Source of the DNA: Berkiella_A sp050252335
GTDB lineage: Bacteria; Pseudomonadota; Gammaproteobacteria; Berkiellales; Berkiellaceae
DNA: 64,000 bases
Direction of reading: 5' to 3'
Assembly (NCBI GenBank): GCA_050252335.1
Contig: JBFWLB010000001.1
Span: 1 to 64,000 of the forward strand
The first letter of the stretch is position 1; each line of letters starts with the position of its first letter. The position numbers and the translations under genes were made by a program. Shown piece by piece: positions 53,874-62,680 of the stretch. Below the pieces are notes generated by a model. It saw only the letters and a list, made by a program, of their open reading frames with translations. It searched no databases and had not been told where the DNA came from.

Positions 53874-54040
53874 GTTCGCAAAGCGAACATTTTTCCCTCT
53901 ACCAATTTTGGGAGAGGGTGCCCTGTAAGGGCGGGTGAGGGTTACTTTCATTTATGCGCTACTTGTATTTAACCCTCACCTGGCTTTCAGCTATCCTCTC
54001 CCAAAATTGGGAGAGGCGTGATGATTCGCTTTCGCGAATC
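53874..54040. repeat. Family D nested palindrome between mutM and purD
   Basis: A 167-bp element. Its ends are GTTCGC-AAA-GCGAAC and GATTCGC-tttc-GCGAATC. Inside, CCCTCTaCCAATTTTGGGAG faces CCTCTCCCAAAATTGGGAG, and GGTGAGGGTTA faces TTAACCCTCACC around a 30-base loop. It has the same kind of ends as family B but a different core. It may also terminate purD and separate it from mutM. Confidence 0.75.
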
Positions 54041-54104
54041 GACGGTTCTGCAAAAAAATAATTTTACAGTGTGTAATCAAAAAAAGTGATTAAGCGTCAG
54101 CTTC

Positions 54105-55403
54105 TTAGGATCTAGGTAGTACATCAAAAGCCAAAGCTTTGTAGCCAATATCCGTTCGATAATAAGCACCATCCCATGCTGCACGGTGTGCCAATGCGTA
54201 GGCTGCTTTTTGTGCTTCTTGATAGCTATCACCCAATGCTGTTGCACAGAGTACTCGGCCACCATTGGTTACTATGTTGCCTTGATCCAACAAGGTTCCA
54301 GCATGGAAGAGCTTATGATCGGCATGTGCCTGAATTTCTTTGATAGCAGGAATAATGATTCCTTTGTCATAATGACCTGGATAGCCATCAGCGACTAAGA
54401 CGACGCCAAGTGCAATACGTTTGTCAAATTGGACGGTTACGCTGTTGAGAGTTCCTTCTATCGCATGCATGAAAAGTTCTGCTAAATCAGATTGTAGACG
54501 CATTAAGATGGGCTGTGTTTCTGGATCGCCTAAGCGGCAATTATATTCTAATACTTTAGGTTCATTATCTGGCGTAATCATCAACCCGCAGTATAAAAAG
54601 CCAACAAAGGGATTATTTTTAGTTTGCATTGCTTTGAGGGTGGGTTCAACAACCGTCGCAAGAATGGTTTCATATAAGGCATTATCAATCATGGGAGCAG
54701 GAGAATAAGCGCCCATCCCGCCTGTGTTAGGACCAAGGTCACCATTGTCTCTTGCTTTATGATCCTGAGACGTTGCTAAGGGAATGTATTGTTTGCCATC
54801 TGATAATACAATGAAGCTCACTTCCGTGCCGGTAAGAAACTCTTCGATGAGTATATTTTCACTGGCTTTGCCAAAGCGTTTTTGCGAGAGAAAATCATCG
54901 ATTGTTGTTTGTGCATGAATGAGATCTTGACAGATCACAACGCCTTTACCTTCAGCCAAACCATCGGCCTTGATGACAACGGGAAACTGGCAATTTTGCA
55001 GAAATTGTTGAGCTTCTTGATTATTGCTAAAATACGCAGCCTTTGCGGTGGGAATGTTATGTTCCTGCATAAATTGCTTTGCATAAATTTTAGAACCTTC
55101 TAATTGCGCAGCAAATTGATTCGGACCAAATATTTTCAGATTGAGCGTTTGGAAATAATCAACAATGCCTGCAACTAAGGGAGCTTCAGGGCCCACAACG
55201 GTAAAAGAGATATTGTTGGTTTTAACAAAATTAGCCAATGCTTCAAAATCAAGCGGATTAATAGCAACATTTTCTACTTTGGGTTCACGGTAGGTTCCTG
55301 CATTACCAGGTGCTACAAATACGTGTGTTGTAATTTCAGATTGAGCCAATTTCCATGCAATTGCATGTTCTCTACCACCTTGACCGATGACCAGTATTTT
55401 CAT
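54105..55403 (-). CDS. purD: Phosphoribosylamine-glycine ligase
   Basis: Second committed step of purine synthesis, ATP-grasp enzyme. Opening MKILVIGQGGREHAIAWKL, then GPEAPLVAGIVDYF, VIKADGLAEGKGV and EYNCRLGDPETQPIL are diagnostic. ATG 55403 is chosen because GAGG lies six bases upstream; a TTG at 55415 is also in frame. Length is 432 aa. Last gene of the accB to purD run. Confidence 0.97.
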   Translation of the reverse strand: MKILVIGQGGREHAIAWKLAQSEITTHVFVAPGNAGTYREPKVENVAINPLDFEALANFVKTNNISFTVVGPEAPLVAGIVDYFQTLNLKIFGPNQFAAQLEGSKIYAKQFMQEHNIPTAKAAYFSNNQEAQQFLQNCQFPVVIKADGLAEGKGVVICQDLIHAQTTIDDFLSQKRFGKASENILIEEFLTGTEVSFIVLSDGKQYIPLATSQDHKARDNGDLGPNTGGMGAYSPAPMIDNALYETILATVVEPTLKAMQTKNNPFVGFLYCGLMITPDNEPKVLEYNCRLGDPETQPILMRLQSDLAELFMHAIEGTLNSVTVQFDKRIALGVVLVADGYPGHYDKGIIIPAIKEIQAHADHKLFHAGTLLDQGNIVTNGGRVLCATALGDSYQEAQKAAYALAHRAAWDGAYYRTDIGYKALAFDVLPRS

Positions 55404-55418
55404 GAATGACCTCAATTA

Positions 55419-56984
55419 TTAGTGTAAGAAATACCTGGTTTTCGTAAAGACCATGGCGATTCCTAATGCGTTGGCTGTTTCGATGACTTCTGCATCTCTT
55501 TGTGAACCGCCGGGTTGAATAATAGCGGCGATGCCAGCTTGATGAGCAAGCTCAACATTGTCTTTAAAGGGGAAGAATGCATCTGAAGCTAAGACAGCAC
55601 CTTGCAGTGATAAATTGTTTTGTTTAGCGCGCAAACAGGCAATTTCAAGACTAAAAACCCGAGAAGTTTGACCTGCTCCGATCCCTAAGGTTTGTCCATT
55701 TTTTGCTAGGACAATCGCATTTGATTTGACCGATTTGCAAACATCCCATGCAAAGCTTAAGTCAGTGAAGATCTCAGCGCTGGGTTGTTGCTGTGTCACT
55801 ATTTCAAAATGCTGATCTGGGATCATGACATTGGATTGTACCAGAACACCGCCATCAATGCTGCGGAGATCCCATTGTGTCTTGCTACCTGTTTGGTTGG
55901 GGAGGTAGGACAGTAATCGGCAATTCGGTTTTGTTTGTGCAATTTCTAGAGCAACGGCAGAAAAAGCAGGTGCAAGAATAATTTCTACAAATTGGTTATT
56001 GAGAATGTGTTGCATGGTTTGCTCATCAACCATTTGGTTGAAAGCAATGATACCGCCAAAAGCAGATTGTGGATCGGCTTGGAAAGCATGTTGGTAAGCT
56101 TGTAATGCATTTTCTCCAAGTGCAACACCGCATGGATTTGTATGTTTGACGATGACGCAGCCAGCCTGCTTAAGGTTGTTAATAAGCGTTAAAGCGGCTT
56201 GGCTGTCTAAAATATTATTATAAGAGAGTGGTTTACCTTGCAGTTGTGTTGTTGCAGCAAGACCTCTTTTATGGTTGGGATCAAGATATAAAGCCGCTTG
56301 TTGATGAGGATTCTCACCATAGCGCAGTATTTCTTTTAATTCATATTGTAGATTTAATACAGTGCTGAAATTTTCAGTTTTTTCATCTTGATTTAAGCTA
56401 GTAAAATAATTTGAAATAATACCATCATATTGTGCGGTATGAGAAAAAGCTTTTTTTGCAAAAGCGATTCTGCTTTGATAGGAAAGTGCACCTTGCTGTG
56501 TTTCGAGTTCATCTATTATTTTAGCATAGTCATTGGCATCTGTTACCACGGTACACCAAGCAAAATTTTTGGCTGCTGCTCGGATCATGGTTGGGCCGCC
56601 AATATCAATATTTTCGATGGCGCTTTCAAGCGAAACATCTGGGCGTGCAATGGTTGCTTGGAAGGGGTACAAATTGACAACCACGAGATCAATGCCGGGT
56701 AGATCATGATTTGTCATAGTTTCAATATCTTGATCTCTTCTGCCGAGAATGCCACCATAAATTTTGGGGTGTAAGGTTTTTAAGCGACCATCCATCATTT
56801 CAGGGAAGCCGGTGTAGTTCTCAATTTCTGTGACATTTACCTGATGTTCTTGTAGAAGCTTTGCTGTGCCACCGGTCGATAAGATTTCAATATCATATGA
56901 AGCAAGTTTTTGAGCAAATTCAACAATGCCTTGTTTGTCGCTGACACTGATCAACGCGCGTTTAATGGTTCTTAGTTTATGCAT
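55419..56984 (-). CDS. purH: Bifunctional AICAR formyltransferase / IMP cyclohydrolase
   Basis: Last two steps of IMP synthesis. An N-terminal MGS-like cyclohydrolase domain (ALISVSDKQGIVEFAQKL, STGGTAKLL) precedes the AICARFT domain (RYGENPHQQAALY, VKHTNPCGVALG, DAFFPFKDNVELAHQAGI). Length is 521 aa. It begins 7 bp after fis and 15 bp before purD. Confidence 0.97.
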   Translation of the reverse strand: MHKLRTIKRALISVSDKQGIVEFAQKLASYDIEILSTGGTAKLLQEHQVNVTEIENYTGFPEMMDGRLKTLHPKIYGGILGRRDQDIETMTNHDLPGIDLVVVNLYPFQATIARPDVSLESAIENIDIGGPTMIRAAAKNFAWCTVVTDANDYAKIIDELETQQGALSYQSRIAFAKKAFSHTAQYDGIISNYFTSLNQDEKTENFSTVLNLQYELKEILRYGENPHQQAALYLDPNHKRGLAATTQLQGKPLSYNNILDSQAALTLINNLKQAGCVIVKHTNPCGVALGENALQAYQHAFQADPQSAFGGIIAFNQMVDEQTMQHILNNQFVEIILAPAFSAVALEIAQTKPNCRLLSYLPNQTGSKTQWDLRSIDGGVLVQSNVMIPDQHFEIVTQQQPSAEIFTDLSFAWDVCKSVKSNAIVLAKNGQTLGIGAGQTSRVFSLEIACLRAKQNNLSLQGAVLASDAFFPFKDNVELAHQAGIAAIIQPGGSQRDAEVIETANALGIAMVFTKTRYFLH

Positions 56985-56991
56985 ACTTCAC

Positions 56992-57258
56992 CTAATCTAA
57001 TTGGTATTCAGATAATTTCTTGCGTAGAGTTCCTCGGGCAAGTCCTAGCCATTTCGCTGCTAAACTCTGATTACCATGACAGAGATGTAAAACTTTTTTA
57101 AAGAGTCCAAGTTCAACTTCTTTGATAACAAGTGCATGCAGATTTTCAATCCGGTGATCTTCCATGGTGATAATGTATTGCTCAATCATATGAGAAACAA
57201 CATCACGTAATGGGAGTGTTTTGCTCTCTACTGGAGGGGATAATTCTATTGTTGTCAT
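56992..57258 (-). CDS. fis: DNA-binding protein Fis
   Basis: Nucleoid-associated, DNA-bending regulator. The C-terminal helix-turn-helix NQSLAAKWLGLARGTLRKKL followed by SEYQLD is the Fis hallmark. It is 88 aa, ten residues shorter than E. coli at the N-terminus, which is usual in this group. Downstream of dusB, the conserved order. Confidence 0.95.
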   Translation of the reverse strand: MTTIELSPPVESKTLPLRDVVSHMIEQYIITMEDHRIENLHALVIKEVELGLFKKVLHLCHGNQSLAAKWLGLARGTLRKKLSEYQLD

Positions 57259-57275
57259 AATGATTATTTTTATTA

Positions 57276-58298
57276 TTAATGGTTGCGTTGTTCGTTTTCA
57301 AGCAAGGTATCAAAAAAAGATTCAATCAATTGTAATTGTTCGTTTGCATCGGTTAATTGATTAAATGCGAGCCTAAAATGGCTGCTAGCTCTCTGGCCTT
57401 TGCTGTACCAAGAAACGTGTTTGCGTGCCACGAGCACACCGCGCTCATTGCCATAGAATGCATACAGATTTTGTAGATGATTTAATAAAGTGTCTCGAAT
57501 AGTTTGCACACTGGGGGCTGCAAGTATTTGATTGGTTGTTAAGTAATGATGGATTTCATTAAATATCCATGGATGACCTTGAGCGGCTCTCCCAACCATG
57601 ATGGCATCTGCATTGGTGAGTTCTAATACTGTTTTTGCTTTTTCAGGGGTTGTAATATCACCATTTGCGATGACAGGTATGCTTACTGCTTCTTTGATGG
57701 CGCGTATGGTTTCATATTCTGCATCCCCTTTGAACATGCAGGCTCTGGTTCTTCCATGCACAGCCAGTGCTTGAATACCACAATCTTCTGCCATTTTAGC
57801 AATGCGTATACCATTTCTGTGATCTTTATCCCAACCAGTTCTAATTTTTAAGGTGACGGGTATTTCGACAGCTTTAACAATTGCACTTAAGATTCTCTGT
57901 ACTAAGGGTTCATCTTGAAGCAAGGCAGAACCAGCAAGTGTATTACATACTTTTTTGGCAGGGCATCCCATATTAATATCAATGATTTCTGCCCCTTGAT
58001 CTTGGTTAAAGCGCGCAGCTTCTCCCATTTTCTGAGGATCAGAACCAACAATTTGCACGGAGCAGGGTCTGGTTTCGCCATTGTGATTAGCGCGACGTTT
58101 GGTTTTTTCGCTACCATGAAGCAAAGAATTTGCGCCTACCATTTCCGTTACGGCAAGGCCAGCACCCAATTCTTTACAAAGTTGCCTAAAGGGTAGATCG
58201 GTTACGCCCGCCATAGGCGCTAATATAATAGGTTTTTCAATATGGTAAGGGCCAATTTTTAGGCCTTTATCATAATTTCTAAGGGATGCGCTTGTCAT
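57276..58298 (-). CDS. dusB: tRNA-dihydrouridine synthase B
   Basis: FMN enzyme that reduces U17 in tRNA to dihydrouridine. Signatures: ILAPMAGVTDLPFR, DINMGCPAKKVCNTLAGSAL with the catalytic Cys, and MVGRAAQGHPWIF. ATG 58298 is preferred (GGAG eight bases upstream); a longer frame to 58391 overlaps prmA and is not supported. Length is 340 aa. Confidence 0.95.
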   Translation of the reverse strand: MTSASLRNYDKGLKIGPYHIEKPIILAPMAGVTDLPFRQLCKELGAGLAVTEMVGANSLLHGSEKTKRRANHNGETRPCSVQIVGSDPQKMGEAARFNQDQGAEIIDINMGCPAKKVCNTLAGSALLQDEPLVQRILSAIVKAVEIPVTLKIRTGWDKDHRNGIRIAKMAEDCGIQALAVHGRTRACMFKGDAEYETIRAIKEAVSIPVIANGDITTPEKAKTVLELTNADAIMVGRAAQGHPWIFNEIHHYLTTNQILAAPSVQTIRDTLLNHLQNLYAFYGNERGVLVARKHVSWYSKGQRASSHFRLAFNQLTDANEQLQLIESFFDTLLENEQRNH

Positions 58299-58317
58299 TG
58301 CAAAGACTCCACTTAAA

Positions 58318-59211
58318 TTATGCAATCTGAGGACGTTTGGTGCCAACCAAGAGAATCCAACCGTTATCAACACAATAAGGTTTGAAATCAAACCAGGTTT
58401 GGTAACAATCTAAAATGCCATCTGCTTGAGTCTCTAAGAGTCCGGATAAAAGAATGGTACCACCCGGTAAGCATAAATCTGCTAGGATGGGGGCTAAGCT
58501 TAAAAGTGGATTCATCAGAATGTTTGCAACAATCAGCTCACAAGCCGGGATAGCAGAATCAACACTGGTATAGAGTTTTAATTGATCCGCATTGAGAGCA
58601 TTTTTTTCGGCATTCATTTGTGAGCTTAAAATGGCTTGATCATCATGATCAATGCCATAAGCAATCATTGCGCCGAGTTTGAGGGCACTGATTGCCAGTA
58701 TGCTAGTGCCACAGCCAAAATCGATAATTGCTTTATCATCGAGCTTATTTGATGCTAACCATTCTAAACATAGTTTTGTGGTTGGATGCTGCCCTGTGCC
58801 AAAAGCAAGACCAGGATCCAGTGCAACAATGGTTCCCTCAAAGGATGCATCTGGCGCTTCTAATGATTGCGTTGGACATACCCAGAGTGAATTGCCAAAT
58901 TTTTGCGGTTTAAAATGTTCCAACCAGGCGGTGGTCCAATTTTTATCAACCAAGGGTTGATAAGAAATAAAACAAGTTGGACAAATTTTATTTAAGTACA
59001 AGGTTATTTTTTCGAGATCGCAATCGATAGGAAACAAACCTGTCGTAACCACTTTATCCCATAAGTTAACTTCTTGTGGGGAAGGTTCAAAAATGGGATT
59101 GTCTTCACCGTCTTTATAAGTAACAGCCAGCGCGCCTTGTTCTTCAAGCGCACTGGTAACAGTGTCCACTTCAGCTTTTGGTCCCGTAATAGATATTTCG
59201 TGCCACGACAT
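58318..59211 (-). CDS. prmA: Ribosomal protein L11 methyltransferase
   Basis: Trimethylates ribosomal protein L11. The SAM motif IIDFGCGTSILAISALKLGA and the catalytic VANILMNPLL are intact, with LAFGTGQHPTTKL before them. ATG 59211 (MSWHEIS) aligns with family N-termini; an in-frame TTG at 59217 is less likely. Length is 297 aa. It starts 2 bp before the accC stop end, in the accBC-prmA-dusB-fis order. Confidence 0.96.
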   Translation of the reverse strand: MSWHEISITGPKAEVDTVTSALEEQGALAVTYKDGEDNPIFEPSPQEVNLWDKVVTTGLFPIDCDLEKITLYLNKICPTCFISYQPLVDKNWTTAWLEHFKPQKFGNSLWVCPTQSLEAPDASFEGTIVALDPGLAFGTGQHPTTKLCLEWLASNKLDDKAIIDFGCGTSILAISALKLGAMIAYGIDHDDQAILSSQMNAEKNALNADQLKLYTSVDSAIPACELIVANILMNPLLSLAPILADLCLPGGTILLSGLLETQADGILDCYQTWFDFKPYCVDNGWILLVGTKRPQIA

Positions 59212-59213
59212 TT

Positions 59214-60554
59214 TCAAGATTTCATTTTCTCTTCTAGGTAATGAATGGAGGTACCGCCTTTTTTAAATTCGCTATCCTTCATTAAATCTTGATGAAGTGG
59301 AATATTTGATTGTATGCCATCAATGACAATTTCATTCAAGGCATTATTCATACGGCTAATAGCTTCATCACGCGTTTTTCCATGTGCGATCAGTTTTGCA
59401 ATTAAGCTATCGTAGTTAGGCGGCACTTTGTAAGAGCTGTAAATATGAGAATCTACGCGCAGACCAGGACCACCTGGTGCATGGAACCAATCAATTCTGC
59501 CTGGACAGGGTAAAAAGGTTTTTGGATTTTCTGCATTGATGCGACATTCAATCGCATGACCAGAAATTTTGATATCACTTTGTTGAACAGTTAAAGGCAT
59601 ACCAGAGGCAATCTTAAGCTGTTCTTTCACAATGTCGATACCAGTGATCATTTCTGTTACTGGATGCTCAACCTGAACACGGGTATTCATTTCAATGAAG
59701 AAAAATTCGCCATCTTCATATAAAAATTCAAAAGTACCCGCGCCACGATAGCCAATTGCTTGACAGGCTTCGACGCAGATGGTGCCAATTTTTTGACGCT
59801 GTTCTTCGGTGAGAAAAGGCGCTGGTGCTTCTTCTAGTATTTTTTGATGGCGACGTTGCATAGAGCAATCACGTTCGCCTAAGTGTATAACATGCCCAAA
59901 ATTATCAGCCAATACTTGAATTTCAATATGGCGTGGTTTGCACAGATAGCGTTCCATGTAGACCATATTATTGTTAAATGCTGCTTGGCTTTCTGCGCGT
60001 GTTAAAGAAATGGCATTTAGCAGTGCGGCTTCTGTATGTACAACACGCATACCACGACCACCACCACCACCTGCAGCCTTAATAATGACAGGGTAGCCTA
60101 TTTGCTTAGCCAATTTTAAATTTTCATCAGGATTGTCATCAAGAGGACCATCTGAACCAGGTACACAAGGTACACCTGCTTTTTTCATCGTTAGAATGGC
60201 CGATACCTTATCACCCATTAAACGAATGGTTTCAGGTTTAGGGCCAATAAAGACAAAACCACTTTTCTCGACTCTATCTGCAAAATCTGCATTCTCAGCT
60301 AAGAAACCATAGCCTGGATGAATAGCAACAGAGTCAGTTATTTCAGCCGCAGAGATAATTGCGGGAATATTTAAATAACTTTCCTGGGAGGGGGCTGGCC
60401 CTATACAAATAGCTTCATCAGCCAAGCGCACAGGTAAGAGTTCTTGATCAACTGTTGAATAAACTGCAACAGTTTTAATGCCCAGTTCATGACAGGCTCT
60501 TAAAATTCTAAGCGCAATTTCGCCACGATTTGCAATAACAACTTTATCTAGCAT
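59214..60554 (-). CDS. accC: Biotin carboxylase subunit of acetyl-CoA carboxylase
   Basis: ATP-dependent carboxylation of biotin on AccB, first step of fatty acid synthesis. Signatures: KVVIANRGEIALRILRACHE, HPGYGFLAENADFA, AAGGGGGRGMRVV, and EMNTRVQVEHPVTEMITG. Length is 446 aa. Follows accB after 5 bp. Confidence 0.98.
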   Translation of the reverse strand: MLDKVVIANRGEIALRILRACHELGIKTVAVYSTVDQELLPVRLADEAICIGPAPSQESYLNIPAIISAAEITDSVAIHPGYGFLAENADFADRVEKSGFVFIGPKPETIRLMGDKVSAILTMKKAGVPCVPGSDGPLDDNPDENLKLAKQIGYPVIIKAAGGGGGRGMRVVHTEAALLNAISLTRAESQAAFNNNMVYMERYLCKPRHIEIQVLADNFGHVIHLGERDCSMQRRHQKILEEAPAPFLTEEQRQKIGTICVEACQAIGYRGAGTFEFLYEDGEFFFIEMNTRVQVEHPVTEMITGIDIVKEQLKIASGMPLTVQQSDIKISGHAIECRINAENPKTFLPCPGRIDWFHAPGGPGLRVDSHIYSSYKVPPNYDSLIAKLIAHGKTRDEAISRMNNALNEIVIDGIQSNIPLHQDLMKDSEFKKGGTSIHYLEEKMKS

Positions 60555-60559
60555 AACGA

Positions 60560-61039
60560 TTACTTAATGATTACTAAAGGTTGACCATATTCTACGGGTT
60601 GACCATTTTCTACGAGAATGGCTGCAATAACCCCACTTTTATCTGCTTCTATTTGATTCATCATTTTCATGGCTTCAACGATGCAGAGTGTATCACCTAC
60701 CTTTACTTCTTTGCCGACTTCAATAAAGCTAGGCGCTTCTGGTGAAGGCGCTCTATACAGCGTGCCAACCATTGGAGAATTAACAACGTGTCCATCAGGC
60801 ATATGAGTGGGGGCTTGAGATCCACTGCTAGGTGGAGCGCTTTGCTCAACGATATGCGTGGTAGACTGAATGCTAGGTGCCGTAGAATGTATGGGAGGCA
60901 TAACCATAGAGGGAGAATAGGTAGGAACATCAATACGGCTGCGAATGCGTACAGATTCTTCCCCTTCTTTAATTTCTATCTCGGCTACGCCAGATTCATC
61001 TACAAGCTCAATTAATTTTTTAATCTTACGAATATCCAT
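60560..61039 (-). CDS. accB: Biotin carboxyl carrier protein
   Basis: Carries biotin for acetyl-CoA carboxylase. The biotinylated Lys is in VEAMKMMNQIEA; the N-terminal helix MDIRKIKKLIELVDESGVAE and Pro/Ser/Thr linker are typical. Length is 159 aa. Follows aroQ after 26 bp. Confidence 0.98.
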   Translation of the reverse strand: MDIRKIKKLIELVDESGVAEIEIKEGEESVRIRSRIDVPTYSPSMVMPPIHSTAPSIQSTTHIVEQSAPPSSGSQAPTHMPDGHVVNSPMVGTLYRAPSPEAPSFIEVGKEVKVGDTLCIVEAMKMMNQIEADKSGVIAAILVENGQPVEYGQPLVIIK

Positions 61040-61065
61040 AAACTTCTCGGTAATGTGAAAAATAG

Positions 61066-61500
61066 TTAGTGTTTAAGAATTGATAATGCTGCATTGAGGG
61101 CAGCATAGTATCCTTGTGCGCCTAATCCTGAGACTACGCCCACAGCGATATCGGAAAAATAGCTATGATGTCGAAAGGCTTCTCTTGCTAGCGGATTACT
61201 TAAATGTACTTCGATAAAAGGAATCCCTGTGGCAAGTAGTGCATCTCTAAGACTGATGCTGGTATGAGTTAACGCTGCAGGGTTGATGATTAGGAAATCG
61301 ACTTTATCTTTGCTCGCCAAATGAATCTTTTCTACCAGCTCATGCTCAGCATTGGATTGAAAGCACTCAAGTAAGTGACCTTGAGCAAGCGTGTGTAATG
61401 TATCATTAATTTCTTTTAAGGATACATTACCATAGATATTTGGTTCTCTTTGCCCCAATAAGTTCAAATTGGGGCCATGGAGGATGGTTATTTTTGCCAT
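61066..61500 (-). CDS. aroQ: Type II 3-dehydroquinate dehydratase
   Basis: Converts 3-dehydroquinate to 3-dehydroshikimate. Signatures: ITILHGPNLNLLGQREPNIY with the catalytic Arg/Tyr, NPAALTHTSISLRDAL, and EVHLSNPLAREAFRHHS. ATG 61500 is used, giving the family start MAKITILHG; a longer frame to 61557 adds 19 unconserved residues. Length is 144 aa. It heads the aroQ-accB-accC run. Confidence 0.95.
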   Translation of the reverse strand: MAKITILHGPNLNLLGQREPNIYGNVSLKEINDTLHTLAQGHLLECFQSNAEHELVEKIHLASKDKVDFLIINPAALTHTSISLRDALLATGIPFIEVHLSNPLAREAFRHHSYFSDIAVGVVSGLGAQGYYAALNAALSILKH

Positions 61501-61640
61501 CTGCTTTGATAAAATCACCTTGAAGTGCAACTTGTCGCCGATTCTGCCTGAATCCATGCAAGATGTCTACAAGATAAGCCCATAATACCCACAATCGTAC
61601 AAAAAACGACCAGTTACAATGTTTTTTGACTAACTTTTTA

Positions 61641-62447
61641 TTATTCCATAACTAACTTTATTTCTGAGTCGCTCTTGTGCGTGGCTAACAGTTTTTCATC
61701 AAGGAATTGTTTGAGCAGTATCAGTTCTTCTAGGCCAGATTGAAATTGTAAAGTGAAGAGCAACCCACTCATTTTAGACTGTTGTAAGTTAAAATTAAAA
61801 TGACATCCCTCTAGCTGTGTTTTTTCACCAATCGATTTATAATATTCCTTCAACTCAAACACTAATTGTTCTGCATATGCTTTTAATTGAGACAAATTAG
61901 CTTTGCTGTCAAATAAATATTCTACTCTATGTGTTAGCCTGTGTTGTGTGGAGAAATTGATAACGGGATTTTTAGAAACCATGCCATTAGGGAGCTTTAT
62001 GGTTCTGCCTGTTGAATAAGCAGGTTGTGCCTCGTAAGTTTCGTGTATAGTGATGTATAAAGGGCCAATTGATTTTACGCGGCCGGTAATTTTTCCAACT
62101 TGAACCGTATCGCCCTCGAGAAATAATTCTCTCCAATTAATAATAAACCAAGCAATAAAATTGGTAATATTGTCTCGTTGTGTAATGGTAACAGCAGCAG
62201 ATAAGAAGCCAATAAAGGCAAGTATTTGGAAGAATTTATCTATCCAAATTTGCACGAGCAGCATAAAGAATATAATTAAGAAAAGATATTTTAATCGAGT
62301 CCGTACCTTTTCTTTGCGTCGAACCATTTTGACTCTAAATTTTACAAATAATACGGCAATTAAATAGAGAAAAAGAAAAATAACGGTAAGAAGCGCCGTT
62401 TCTAGAAGATTTTCTTTAAGGGGTGCTGAAAGTGCTTTAATGATCAT
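61641..62447 (-). CDS. MscS-family mechanosensitive channel
   Basis: Small-conductance mechanosensitive channel type, 268 aa. Three or four N-terminal hydrophobic helices (to about residue 100) lead to the pore and beta domain, with ILAFIGFLSAAVTITQRDNI, FIAWFIINWRELFLEGDTVQ and IKLPNGMVSKNPVINFS as signatures. The pore helix has fewer Ala/Gly than E. coli MscS, so gating properties may differ. It lacks the extended periplasmic part of MscK. Confidence 0.88.
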   Translation of the reverse strand: MIIKALSAPLKENLLETALLTVIFLFLYLIAVLFVKFRVKMVRRKEKVRTRLKYLFLIIFFMLLVQIWIDKFFQILAFIGFLSAAVTITQRDNITNFIAWFIINWRELFLEGDTVQVGKITGRVKSIGPLYITIHETYEAQPAYSTGRTIKLPNGMVSKNPVINFSTQHRLTHRVEYLFDSKANLSQLKAYAEQLVFELKEYYKSIGEKTQLEGCHFNFNLQQSKMSGLLFTLQFQSGLEELILLKQFLDEKLLATHKSDSEIKLVME

Positions 62448-62599
62448 ACTTTAATCTTTAATTGCGTATACGCCTTCACAGATGATTTTTCCCTTCACAG
62501 GCGCCTCAAAGAATGAGTCGTATAATGCTTTCAGGCATTCAACAATGAGGGCACACATAAACATTTGGCCAATTATATATGAATTTATTCGATTCAGCA

Positions 62600-62662
62600 T
62601 CGAAAAAAATTAGGCAACCCTTCATGCCTTGCCGCTAAAATTTATGTGCGGTGATTATATGT
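62600..62662 (-). repeat. Decayed family C element acting as a likely terminator
   Basis: On the minus strand, TATAATCACCGCACATAAAT then TTTTAGCGGCAAGG is about three-quarters identical to the head of the unit at 44798. It continues with GGCAA-11-TTGCC and TAATTTTTTT (62602-62633), a hairpin plus T run suited to ending the DUF1704 transcript. The rest of the 62448-62680 gap shows nothing else. Confidence 0.5.
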
Positions 62663-62680
62663 GAGTGGCGTTTTGAAAAA

